Source: Holacanthus passer
Lineage: Eukaryota > Chordata > Actinopteri > Pomacanthidae
Direction of reading: 5' to 3'
Length of the DNA stretch: 64,000 nucleotides
NCBI GenBank assembly: GCA_025331565.1
Contig: JAFREQ010000003.1
Span: forward strand, 10,223,001-10,287,000
Part shown: piece by piece, positions 51,731 to 62,473 of the stretch
Numbering within the stretch: position 1 is the first letter of the stretch
How the letters are laid out: each line of letters opens with the position of its first letter
Translations under genes and position numbers: made by a program
Notes under the pieces: generated by a model
Seen by the model: the letters and a program-made list of their open reading frames with translations, nothing else
Database searches by the model: none
What the model was told of the DNA's origin: nothing

Positions 51731-52879
51731 TGGACTAGACCAACCAGCGATGTGCGAGTCCGGCTAGAGTAACTTGAACTTTCTCAAATGTCAACTGCCC
51801 CTGCATTAAGATCATCATGTATGTGCATGCAGTGCATCAGTAGCAGTAACATTTTCCCAAGCACATCTCCACCCACACGTGCCATATCCATGGACTCAAA
51901 GACACACACACACACACACAGACATAGTATATGTAGAAATACTTTTGTGCTGGTGCATGCGTAGGCTTAATGATGAGATAGCACAAGGCAGGGAGCGAAT
52001 CCGTTCAGTTTGACACATGTTTTATTATTCCTCCATTATGCAACCATTGCTAAATGTCATGTAAATGCTTCAATGAATTTCAATTTACCATAAAGCCACT
52101 AAGCCCCAATTTGTACTTTGAGTTGATAAAGTGAAATTGGGGGATGAGAAAAAGTGGCACGGTAGAGAGAAGAGACTTGCATGGGACACTTCCCTGAGAG
52201 TAGCATTATCCAAGCATTATCTGAGCATCCAGTGTCACTCGCAGCGAGGGGAAAAAAGTCATTTGTCAGCTGTATCAAGACTGTGAGAGTAAATAATGTA
52301 GAAACAGCAGTATTGTGATTAGCCTTGCTGAACAAGTACAAGATAGGAAGTGTCCAAGTCTGTGTTGATTAAACATTAAAACATTCACAGCGGCTCAGGA
52401 AACAAAATCTGCATCTGTTAAGTGTCGGAGCTGACAATCAGATCAGATTATCATAATTCCATATACTGATGAAACTCTATACATAATAGTATGTAAATGA
52501 AGCCAAGTTCACAGTTGGTCACATTTTAACCTAATTATTTGATTTCACTTATCCAAAGACACAGACAAAGGCTGAGCAGGAGGATGAAGTAATCATTCTT
52601 ATGAGACCCGCTTTTCACTACAGTCAGGAACCACAAAGCCTTACACCTGACGCTAAGGACGCAAGGCTTTAGATACTGACTGCGTCGAGTTAAGCTCCAT
52701 GCAAGTATATGTACTGTATGTGAGGCCAAGGATTAAAGTAAAACTATAGCATCTGTCCTGGTAGGCCAGTGGTCCAAAATGTATGCTACATAAAAGTAAC
52801 AGATCTGAATCTGTCTGGGACTGCAAACCATTTTACACCAAATCTCATATAAACTAGATGAGAAGAGTTACAGACACAT
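51731..52879. other. Non-coding stretch with a (CA)9 tract
   Basis: A (CA) microsatellite lies at 51,902-51,920. The minus frames at 52,099-52,341 and 52,535-52,729 have no recognisable domain. Confidence 0.45.
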
Positions 52880-53190
52880 TGACTCCTTAAGCTAAATCAG
52901 AATGTTAACATGCAGACCATGAAAACATTAACGTGCTGAAGGTTTGCCGTATTCGATGTCTTACTGTATTTACTTAGCATGCTCACATTTACTAATTTGC
53001 ACACAGTAAGATAACAGACAGCTGAGGCTGATGGGAAAGTCTTTAGTTTTACAGGTATGTTGATGAGTACTATGTGAAAAGTGAAGTACAAATTTCCATT
53101 GCAAGTTCATTCAATAGTTATTGAGATATGTCTGCCTGGACCAAAGTGATGAACTGACAGAACGATATCACCATCCCTCGTCACAAGGCT
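52880..53190 (+). repeat. Percomorph interspersed repeat (class unassigned)
   Basis: Motifs in order match, from memory, a very frequent percomorph repeat: TTAGCATGCTCACATTTACT, then ACAGCTGAGGCTGATGGGAA, AGTTTTACAGGTAT, and TCAATAGTTATTGAGATATG with TGGACCAAAGTG. The usual GGCGCTAGA part is replaced or lost. The class is not certain; it is non-coding and dead. Confidence 0.6.
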
Positions 53191-53868
53191 AGCATGTCCA
53201 AACAAGGACTTCCTGTATAACTCTAACTGAGGACTTTATAGTAGGAAATGATGAGTTGACTCATTCCTGATAAACTCTGACACTATGAAACTATGAATAT
53301 CTACTAGTATGGGCTACTTGAGTGCTTATGAAAATGTATTTATGAAAGTTATTTATGAAAATATCATGGCATGTTGGTTGATCACCATTTGACAAGATGA
53401 AGGACTGATAAAAATAATCTACTGGTAAGTTGAGTAAGAGATGTAATATCCCCCCAGGGTAAAATAACAAGGCAAACAAACAATGAGAAAAATGTGTTGA
53501 CTTGAATTGTTCTTGTTACATCGATTATGTCAGCAAGAGTAACATTAAGTATGCTCTTGCCTTTTGGAGAGAAATAAGAAAGAGGCCAGAATCTAAATCT
53601 GGATGTGCAGTACTGGACCCCTGCACCCCGACAGAACTGACTTTAAAATCAATTTGACAGATAAAGAATGAAAGTGAAAGCCACTCATGCTGAGAGGTTT
53701 TCACTAAGTTAGATTCTACATAAAGCTTCTCGTCTCTATCTTCAGGAAATATCTTTTTGCTGTGTTTAACAGACGTTCACATAAAAAAGTCCAATTCATC
53801 ATCGGGTTAAGAAAAGGTTGGAAGTATCACTGCTTGTGTTTGACTCATTTGACTGTCTTTCATTACAG
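53191..53868. other. Non-coding stretch, nothing assigned
   Basis: AT-rich with one minus frame (53,291-53,479) lacking any domain. Confidence 0.4.
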
Positions 53869-53984
53869 GCGGGAAGCGGTGCCAGCTGGCCTGGGCCTGC
53901 TACCTGGCTGTTCATTCTACTATCATTTCAGCCCAGACACTAAATGAGCACAATGAGTGGAATTTCAGTAACAGCAATTACTGA
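53869..53984 (+). other. Small GC-rich exon-like island, unidentified
   Basis: A good acceptor (GACTGTCTTTCATTACAG) ends at 53,868. GC-rich sequence that contrasts sharply with its surroundings follows at once. One frame, in phase 2, reads GKRCQLAWACYLAVHST and stays open for 37 codons to TGA at 53,982-53,984. The downstream 100 bases are TAAT-rich and repeat-free. It may be a short alternative or terminal exon, or a conserved element. No family was recognised. Confidence 0.2.
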
Positions 53985-54468
53985 GGAACAATTAGTCCAA
54001 TTAGAGGATGAAATATTTGGCATGACAAAATGTAAATGGATAATGATATGAGGCTCGATTGCGGAAATATTGCAGGAACACAGCAGAAAAAAAGATTTGC
54101 TTGCGTCATAGAGCTGCATAATTAGAAATTACAGGTTGATCTGAGAGTTTTCACCCTCTTCAAATGAAGTGACAACAGTATAAGGTCAGTGTCTTAATCC
54201 ATAAAATGGGTGTTCAAAACTGAACAAGTATATCTATAGCAATGTAACTATAGCCACAAACCCATTGCCATTTCACCCTCCCACGTACGCAAACACGTGC
54301 ACACACGCAAACCTGTTCCCACCACTTAGGAGGACACTGACTCGACTCGCAGTCTGTCCTCGTGCATGTGCACGCATGTGTTTTTTTTTGTTGCTTTGCT
54401 TTACACTATGTCTGCCTTTTATATCTGTGCTTCTGTTTCAGTTATTCTCTAATAAGGCAGCACAATGT
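53985..54468. other. Non-coding stretch, nothing assigned
   Basis: The first part is TAAT-rich and repeat-free. Near 54,350-54,378 there is a near-palindromic CATGTGCACGCATGTG. Nothing else was recognised. Confidence 0.35.
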
Positions 54469-55830
54469 TAGATTAGATTAGATTAGATTCAATTAGATTA
54501 GACTCAACTTTATTGCCGTTGCACAGAGTACAAGCACTGAGACAATGAAATGCAGTTTAGCAGTCGGGGGTATATATAAACATGCTATAATACATACATA
54601 ATGAAAAGTATTAGAGTGAAATCAATACACTATAGATATAAACTATATACAGCACGTGCAGCAGTTACAATAGGGAACTGCAAGTATAAGTGAATATGTA
54701 CTTTGGGGGTGCCAGTACGAGTAATGCCAGTAGAGCATATTATATATCGAATAAACAGCTGGATATGGATTTCTTGTACACACTACAGGACAGATATGTG
54801 CAGTGTAGACAGTAGTATAAATATGAGTAGTACATGCTATAGAGTCAAAATGCTGTCTACAGTATGGACAGTGGTATAATATATATTGCTATGTAAGAGC
54901 TTAAAAAGTGCATGTAAGTGTATGTACAGTAGTGTGGCTGTGGTATATGGGTAGGAGTCAACAGGCAGTGAGGCAGAGGACGTTCTAGTGCAAAGGTGTG
55001 TGGAGGGTGTGAGTGAGGGGGGTCCTCGGTGGAGGGGGAGAGAAAAGTTTGGTGCAGAGTTCAGTAAGGTGACAGCCGAAGGGAAAAAGCTGTTCCTGTT
55101 GCACCTTCCCAAGGGGAAGAGGGCAGCAGGTCTAAGACCAGGATGCTGGTGCACACCCTCTGCAGTGCTGTCTGTTCTGAAACAGAGCAGTTGCCATGCC
55201 ATATTGGGATGCAGTTGGTAAGAATGCTCTCGATGGTGCAACGGTTGAAGTTCACTAGTATCTGAAGAGGCAGATGGACTTTGTTAAGTCTCCTCAAGAA
55301 GAAGAGACACTGGTGAGCCTTCTAGGGTTGAAGTGTTGAGTGTCAACAGAAATATGGACACCCAGAAACTGGCGACAAGCTCTGCCCTGTTGGTATGGGT
55401 TTGTGTGTGCCACTTTTGGTATTTCTGAAGGCCACAATGCTCTTTGGTCTTCTTGGTTGTTATTGGTGCGCCATGCCACCCGGTGCTGGAACCATGTCCT
55501 TTGCAAAATTGATAATAGACCATGTACAGGTGTGCAGTCGTAGGTCAAGAGGGAGCAGAGGGGAGGACTCTGCACACAGCCCTGTGGGACACCACTGTTC
55601 AGAGTGAGGGTTAAAGAGGCAAGGTTGACTTTCTTGCCAGCTGACTGGGGTTGTGCCACTGCTGTAAGAAAAAGAGTTTGGTGTGTCTGCTCAGAACGAG
55701 CAGACAACACGCTGGTCAAAGAGCCGTCAGGTAAGAGCTCGGGAGCAGAACAGAAAAGAGGGAGAACAAAGGGATGCTGCAGTTCTGTTGACCAATGGTA
55801 GCTCAAAGCTGGCTCCATGGGCTGAGTTCA
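54469..55830 (-). mobile_element. Non-LTR retrotransposon remnant, Rex1-like, 5'-truncated
   Basis: Read on the minus strand, the element ends at about 54,469 in a (TCTAA)n tail. Next to the tail is the motif CAACTTTATTGCCGTTGCAC (plus-strand reading), a common fish LINE end, followed by a 3' UTR of about 450 bases full of short GTGCAG/TATAC units. The coding part survives in two frames. One (55,818-55,294) has LNSGVPQGCVQSPPL, the RT block that precedes the catalytic FADD, and FLGVHISVDTQHFN. The other (55,297-55,061) has LQILVNFNRCTIESILTN and WHGNCSVSEQTALQRV, the conserved C-terminal part. FADD itself is missing and the frames are disrupted, so the copy is dead. Rex1-type assignment is from memory. 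Confidence 0.8.
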
Positions 55831-56999
55831 TACAAAGGTGTGAATACTTGGGAAACGTGGGAGACAGAGTTCAGTGGCTTAGGTTTCATACGAAAGGTCC
55901 AGTTTGAGTCAAACAATGAATGTATTCTTCTGTGGAGTTTTCATTGCACCTGCATTTTGTAACATCTGTCCTGCGACTGCGTATGAAAAATAACCTCTTG
56001 GCTAACTCTCTCTCTCTCTCATTCCCTGCAGACCTGGACCTTATTTACAACCACTACAGGCTTAACTTTAATCCCAATCCTTAACCTTCTAACCTTAAAG
56101 CCTAAAATTTAATGTTCTATGTTGCAGATCTACAAACACTAGTCTGGTAATATGTGAGAACACATGTCGTTATAATACATGTTGGTGTGGCAGCAGGACT
56201 AAGGGAAGCTGCTGTGAAGCTTTTAATAGCTCCTGCAAAAAGAAGACTGCAGTCCAGTCTGTGTGAAAGAAATGCATGGATAAGTTATTAGCAATAATGC
56301 ACCATGTGGGATTTATCTCTGAACTTAAGAATTCAAAAACACACCCACACTTACAGTTAAAATAATGCTTCTCTCCCACGGTTTAGAGTAAAAGAATTTC
56401 AGTCACAGTTAAGTTTTGGAAAGCTGTTACTAATTCAATTGATTGATGACATTATGTAATTTCCTTTAACAGAGATATAGCTGTGTGTCATCGTAGGCAC
56501 AGATCTGGCACAGATCTCACCTCATCTAAAGGAAGCATGTACCGAGTGAAAAGTCATTCATTTGCAAAATGATTTACTGTTTGAGCTTAATTTTCATAAT
56601 CAAACTTTACTATGAACCTTTATTTTAACCACACCGTTATTAGGGTTGCTGGCTCTCATATATAGAGGAGCATAGTCACCTATTTAATTGGACTATGGCA
56701 CTTGAAAGTGCTTTGAAGAGTCTCTTCAAAACGAACAGTGTTAATGTCCATTTTGTAAGAAAAGCATTTGTATGCAAGCTGTTAAATTCTTTTCCTAGAA
56801 TTCACAGAATATTTTACTTGACACCAACTAGCTTAAGGTGCAAAGACAGCTATACATATACAAGTTTTACAAAAATCCAACAACTCATGAAGGCTACAGT
56901 CATGGTACAGTAGTGATTTGTAGTGAAGTTAAAGCCTTGGGGTGTCAGCAACAGACTTTTACAACTTTCAGCTTTCTTTCAACTTTCATGTGCATCTGG
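55831..56999. other. Non-coding stretch between two LINE remnants
   Basis: Holds a (CT)n run at about 56,009-56,020 and AT-rich sequence. No LINE homology was recognised here, so the two minus-strand remnants are probably independent insertions. Confidence 0.4.
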
Positions 57000-57640
57000 A
57001 TGCATATTCGCAATGCAAAGATTCATGTCCCTCCCCGTGAGATAACCAGAAAGGTTGTCGTAATTTTAGAATTTTTTTTTTTCATTTTCATTGGCAAAAA
57101 TGGAAATGTGTTGTTTTCTAGAGCCGTGGAGTTTCCAGGTCTGAGAGCTCCGACCACCACTGGGATCACTTGTGCACTGTTTCTTCCTTCAGGGCCTGAT
57201 TTTTTTTTTTTTTTTTTTTCAAATTCTCATATCGCTTCTTGTTGGTGTTGCTCAGCCACATGGGACTGCCACTTCCATCATCACTGTTTTCTCTTCCTTC
57301 TCCATTATCACAATGTCTGCTTGGTTGGCCAGTACTTGTTTATCTGTCTGGATCAGCAGGTCCCACGGGATCTTAGCTCTGCTGTTCTCAACCAGCAGGG
57401 GCTGACTGGGGTCCTGATAGCAATATATATATATATATAGCTGGTGCCATAGATAAGGCACGGGTTCATACCACTATCCCAATAAGTACATACAAATTTC
57501 AATGTGCTGCTCCTCAGGTGAGTGGTCAAGCCTGCAGAGTCTGTAAGATGGTCTTCACTTTTGCAGCCACATTTTCTCTTGAATGTGAAAGCGATTCCAG
57601 CTCAATGGCAAGTTGCGAGAACTGGTGATCAAAAGGAGAG
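57000..57640 (-). mobile_element. LINE C-terminal fragment, second family
   Basis: The minus frame 57,461-57,252 reads VENSRAKIPWDLLIQTDKQV and continues through LANQADIVIMEKEEKT and VMMEVAVP. This matches, from memory, the C-terminal region of a fish LINE polyprotein (NRAKI-WDF-IQTDK-V-ANQPDIVV-DK). Beyond a T run at 57,201-57,219, decayed sequence still suggests NKKRYENLK and VIPVVVGAL, as in that family. The part upstream in element sense (57,462-57,640) is compatible with the preceding residues. An (AT)n tract at 57,424-57,439 interrupts it. Differences from the 54.5 kb copy show it is another family. Confidence 0.75.
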
Positions 57641-58390
57641 CATCAGAGCACAATAGCACATTATGCGCTAAGAACAAGCAGAGCAATCAAGGAAAAATAG
57701 AGAACAGAGGGAGTTATTGCTGGTGTGACGGAGGTATTTTTAGAGACATTGTGCACATGAACATCCATCACTGATTCTCACTCTGGGAATGGTGGCAGTG
57801 TTTATGGTGGGAGACGTGGCGGTGGAAGGCTTCTGTTCTGTCAGAGGAAGTGCACGCGCTCTTCCCAAAATGAATTTCATCTCATATACATGCGTAAATC
57901 TTGTCAGCCCCCATCTCTCTCTTGGCGGGAAAAGCCGTTCAGAAAGACAGCTGAGATAAATCAGCGTGTGGGGCCCGATGTAGCCTGTGTGGGCTGGGAC
58001 AGAGATGAAGCCACTGCGAGCGGCCTCTGGCTTTAATGATGTGCAGTGAGCCAGTGGAAGCGAGTAAATCTGCAGCTGGCATCTCATTCTCTGCAGCCTT
58101 CCATTCCTCCCAAACCTCTGAGATATCTCTGTCAAAGTCACCTCTGTGCACCTGTGTCGGGTTCAAGTGTAACAATTTCTACTGTAGGTTAAAGAGGTGC
58201 AGGAGCAGATTCTAGAGATGGACAGAAAATTGATGCCCCAAGTTGTGACCTCACACAGATTCATGAATAAATGATGTTCGACTGCTACTACAAAGCTATA
58301 TTTACCAAATTAAAAGTCTGCATTGTAAAGATAACAGAGAACTTTAGTTAATCTAGTTGCATCTGAGGAACAGCATGGTTGTGGTAAATC
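57641..58390. other. Non-coding stretch, nothing assigned
   Basis: Two overlapping minus frames (57,740-58,175) are locally GC-richer but show no family signature. Confidence 0.35.
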
Positions 58391-58850
58391 ACTAAAGAAT
58401 AACCCAAGCAAACAGCCGAATGCCGGTGGCATCCATCAAACTTCAGTTAAAACATCCCTGTAAATGTGCTTTTCCTCCTGAAATAAAGTGGGAGGTGAGC
58501 ACACTCACTTTAATTAAAACTAATGATGAAAATGATGATGTGCAGGACGCAATATTGCAATCATCATCACCAAAGCCTCAAATCATAATGAAGTCATTAA
58601 TCAAGCTAAGAGGTCACATCTTTTCAATAAAAAGCTGTGTGTAGTGATTGTTTATTGAAGCTTTTGTAAAAATTTGCAACCCTGTGATCAATTAGGTTAC
58701 ACAGGCAAATGCCAGCGCTCCACCGCTGCAATCAGCTATAAGAGATTTGTTTATAGATTGGAGCGTAATTATAGGGTGGACGTCATTGATTTTTCGGCAC
58801 TAGAGCACAGTGCAGGACATAACACAGATGATTAGTATGGCAGAAATATG
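58391..58850. promoter_or_regulatory. Candidate conserved non-coding element
   Basis: Repeat-free, TAAT-rich sequence (ACTTTAATTAAAACTAATGATG near 58,508, GTCATTAATCAAGC near 58,591, CAATTAGG near 58,690, GCGTAATTATAGGG near 58,763). Compositionally similar to the other candidates. Unverified. Confidence 0.22.
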
Positions 58851-58927
58851 GAGAGGTTGTATGTAAAGAGAATTTTGAATAATCAACAATAGAAAATATA
58901 AGACCCATATATCTATCTATTGGCTAC

Positions 58928-59165
58928 ACCATCCACCATTCATCACTGCTTCATAAATGCTTTCAGTGGTTTTTGCATACTCAGGTTCATGGAGGGACTC
59001 AGTCAGGCAGTCTCTTGCAGCGTTGGCATACTGACAAACACATTTACTGTAATTTCATATCCATGGGCTGCTTAGAGTCTCCATTTCACCTGACCTGCAT
59101 GTCTTTGGACAGCAGGAGCCACACAAACACAGGGAGAGCTTGCAAACTTCACACCCCTTCACAAA
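58928..59165 (-). repeat. L2-type SINE/LINE tail, minus orientation
   Basis: TTAGAGTCTCCATTTCACCTG, then ACCTGCATGTCTTTGGAC, then ACACAGGGAGAGCTTGCAAAC is the reverse complement of the standard fish L2-tail unit. CCATCCACCATTCATCACTG at the left is the degraded terminal repeat. The internal part is strongly decayed. Confidence 0.7.
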
Positions 59166-59539
59166 CTCAGACAGTAGTTCCTTTAGTTAGTTGCAAGATT
59201 GCATTTTCCTTTTACTTTGAAACCACGTCCTGTTGCTTTCAACACTGGCTGTCAGTGTTAAAGGCTACTGCAAAATGTTTCATTTAAAACACGGCTGTTC
59301 TCATTGGAGCATTGGTTGTTTGTTTGGATGTGTAAAATAACCATATGTTCACATCTGACAAGCAGCTGCAGATGTGTGAATAATGACCGTTCTGTCAAAG
59401 AAAAGGTGGAAGCAGTGTGACATTATCAGCCCATTTCAAAAGGGAGATCAGCCTGCACAGTCTTTTTTTATTTTTGCATACCATGTATTATATGTAGCTA
59501 TGTGCCACTTTTGTGCTTCAGAATATATCAGTTTTATGA
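59166..59539. other. Non-coding stretch, nothing assigned
   Basis: No feature recognised. The plus frame starting at 59,383 runs into the repeat to its right. Confidence 0.4.
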
Positions 59540-60100
59540 AAAATGACCTTGTTGCATTGCCTGATAACATTACGTTTACCAATAGGGCAAGTAACCACTT
59601 ACTCAGTGTTATCTCCTGCAAAAAATTTAACAGTGTAATCATCAGTGCCAAAGACGCCAAAATTATGTGGAGAGCGGATTCCTTGTCAGGTGACCTTAGT
59701 TGTCATGGTAACAAAAATAAGCACATGGTTAACTTTGTGAAACGGTGACAGTTTGATTTGGTTTAGACAACAAAACTATTTAGTTAGGTTTAGGAAAAAA
59801 GTTACATACATGACATCAGTTAAATACACTGCGGCTGTTGTAGCTGTAGCTGTAAACAAGTCAATGCTAACTTTTGGTTTCACATGGGACAAGTCTCCTG
59901 GGTGAAAGTCCTGAGTTTGTCCTACACAGACTTTCTCACTCTTTATATTATGTGACCTGACATTCTTTATATATTAGTATTTGGATGCATCTGTTCTCCA
60001 CAGAAGTTAACGAGAAGAAGTGGTGAATCATCTGCACGCAAAATTTGGACCGACAGATTGAAGACAGCACGCGCCGGTGTAATACCAGGAAATCCAACAG
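59540..60100 (+). repeat. Percomorph interspersed repeat (class unassigned)
   Basis: GTGAAACGGTGACAGTTTG, GGTTTAGACAACAAAACTAT, TTAGTTAGGTTTAGGAAAAA, TTGGTTTCACATGGGACAAG and GGGTGAAAGTCCTGAGTTTG occur in the order known to me for an abundant percomorph repeat. The left part (59,540-59,730) is consistent but more decayed. The plus frame at 59,383-59,748 lies partly in it and is not a gene. Confidence 0.55.
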
Positions 60101-62218
60101 TCTGCAGCCTTGTTTCTACAAAACACGGCTCAGATGTTAGTACATTTCATGACCTTGTAGTTGCAAGGTTCTACGTGTGATCTGAATGGCTTTGTGATAT
60201 GGAGTTATAAAGTTTTTACATTCATTAAAATTCATATACAGTGAAATTCCTCTGTCACTGCTCAAAATTGCAGACACCTTTAAAGTAGTCTAAATGTAAA
60301 ATATCAGAATGTATTCACACTTTAAATGGAGTTAGAACAGGTTATAGAACTTTCTAATACTGAAAACTCATTTACTGCTTGGGATTGTGAGGTGGTATCT
60401 AAAGACAGAACAGAAAGCAACTATTTTAAAAGGGGAAATTGACTCCTGCCACTCCTGCTATAATATGAAGAAAAGTTAATTACACAGCATTTTGATATAA
60501 GACATCTGAATCCAGACTGTAGTTCAACACATTTGTATTTTCTATTCCTTGCAAAGGTCGATATTTTGTCACATGCTATTTTTCTGACTACACTAACCAC
60601 ACTATGTAACAGATTATGTCCAGTTTTATTTCATTCATTGTTTTGTTTTTTTTTCCTTTCTGGATGCAGCAGGGTCATCAATCGGTCATGAGAGCTAAAA
60701 TCCAGAAAGTTGCAGTACAAGATAATCCACCCACCTCGCAAATTGGTGGAGTCTTGTGCTTTTAAGAGAACATGGCAGGATATGTGGGCATAAATTCCTG
60801 ACCTTGTGCTTTCATACCGGCTCTGCTGAGGATACAGGGAGTCAGGGAGTCTAACTGTAATTTAGATGCCTCACATTTTGTTTTCTCTATCTTTTCTCCA
60901 GCCTGAGGAACGTGTGAGTTTGTCTGCAGCGCACATGGTTGCTTGGACTGATGTTTTAAATGTATCATGCTTGAATGTTTCCAAAGTTCTTCAATACTAT
61001 CTGATTTAAGGTCCTTCAAAGTTGTCCTCTCCGACCTGTTGATCCAACTTATTTAAAATTCATCTAACATGTAGAAAAATAGATGTAACGCAGCAGAGCA
61101 TATAGAATACAACTGCAATCCCTTTATATTTTCTATCTTCAGAGATATTTTTTATTGGAGGCCATACGTCTGGAAGAAATCAAAAACTTCAATAAACTGC
61201 AGCGCTATCGGGAAGGAAGCTGTTTATTTGCAAAAAGTTTTCGGGCTTCTTTTAAAAGACAGGCTGGGCTTTTTTCACTACCTGTTCTCCTGAGGGTACC
61301 GACCAAAATGAGCTCAACTCTCAATAGACTTCACCTCCAGACGTGAGGCTAAGAGCTACATTCGGCTCAAGTGGACAAGCTGGCCTGTAATTGAATTGGC
61401 CTCAACGCTGTACTGCAGGAATAGGTTGTGATGTGTTTATTTATTTTTGGGCATAACCCAGACGATTTACCATGCGCTGCATTTTTTTTTTCCAAGTGAG
61501 AAAACGCTGCCAGTGCTTTTGAGGAAAGAGCAGATTGTCAGCCTCATAAAAACAGCAAAGAGTGGCTCTTGTTCTTGTAGTGTATGTACGCAGTTATTTT
61601 TCATATAATATAGAGTCGTGAACTAAATCAAAGTCAGAAATGTTTGCATTTACAGGATTATTCATAAATGTTATGTGATTGAAGTAGTTTAAATACAATG
61701 TGTTCGGAAAAGCTAAATAATATTTACTTGTATTGAGAAATTGATATTCACTCTTTTCCCCCAATGATTGGTTGAGATGAAAAAGTAGGGAATGATGAAA
61801 TGGGATGAATGAGGATAAGGAGATTTTGTAAACAGTGTGTTTGAAGAAGAAGAGGACTATAAAGTTTTGTGTACATTGTATCTGTGGTGATATTTCAATC
61901 TTTTTTTTAAATGGCATTTTATGCAACATACTGTAAAAATGCTCACATATCCTTTAGGTGTTCATGTGAGTTTGGAGAAAATGTGGATGACCGACCATTA
62001 TCAGTCCTTGATGGTGCTGATGTGTTGCCTCTGGTCAGACACTGAACATACAGTAAATGCGATATATCCGTGTTAAGGTCATGATGAGCTCCAGATCGCT
62101 CTCGCATTAGGTGTGGAAGAGAAAACCCTTTAGAGTAACGTAATATTATTTCTCCCTTCTACCATAATGGCGAAGCAGCTTTAGACTATCTATGGCTTTC
62201 ATAGCGTTACTGCACAAG
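60101..62218. other. AT-rich non-coding stretch, nothing assigned
   Basis: The frames at 60,762-61,019, 61,155-61,346 and 61,594-61,929 carry no recognisable domain. Confidence 0.4.
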
Positions 62219-62473
62219 GGGTGAGCTTCCTCCGGCTGTTCTGGTTTCCTCCCACGGTCCAAAGATGTGTAAGCCAGGTGAACTGCTGGTAGGTGTGAGT
62301 GTGAATTTACCTGCGGGCATGAGTGTGAATGTGTTCGTCCACGTATGAACCCTGAGATAAAGTAGCAGCCAGGTGTGTTTCCATCCCCTTCGCTCAGCGG
62401 TGCATGCTGGGATACGCTGCAGCCCACAATGTGACCCTGAAGGAACGATTAAGTGCAGAAAATTCATGAATGG
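62219..62473 (+). repeat. L2-tailed SINE-like unit
   Basis: CTTCCTCCGGCTGTTCTGG, then TTTCCTCCCACGGTCCAAAG, then TAGGTGTGAGTGTGAAT, then GCTGGGATACGCTGCAGCCC, TGTGACCCTGAAGGAACGAT and the end AGAAAATTCATGAATGG follow the fish L2-tail unit in order. The copy is longer than the 16.2 kb fragment but still diverged. The two overlapping minus frames (62,146-62,485) are antisense readings of this repeat. Confidence 0.85.

Noticed and set aside
56838..57440. 200-codon plus-strand frame, the longest in the window
   Set aside because: Its second half is the antisense of a LINE remnant and includes poly(T)-encoded Phe runs and an (AT)n tail.
57440..57480. Resemblance of TAAGGCACGGGTTCATACC to miR-124 (TAAGGCACGC) or a tRNA T-arm
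   Set aside because: The match to miR-124 breaks after the seed, no hairpin was seen, and there is no tRNA cloverleaf. The sequence lies within the LINE remnant.
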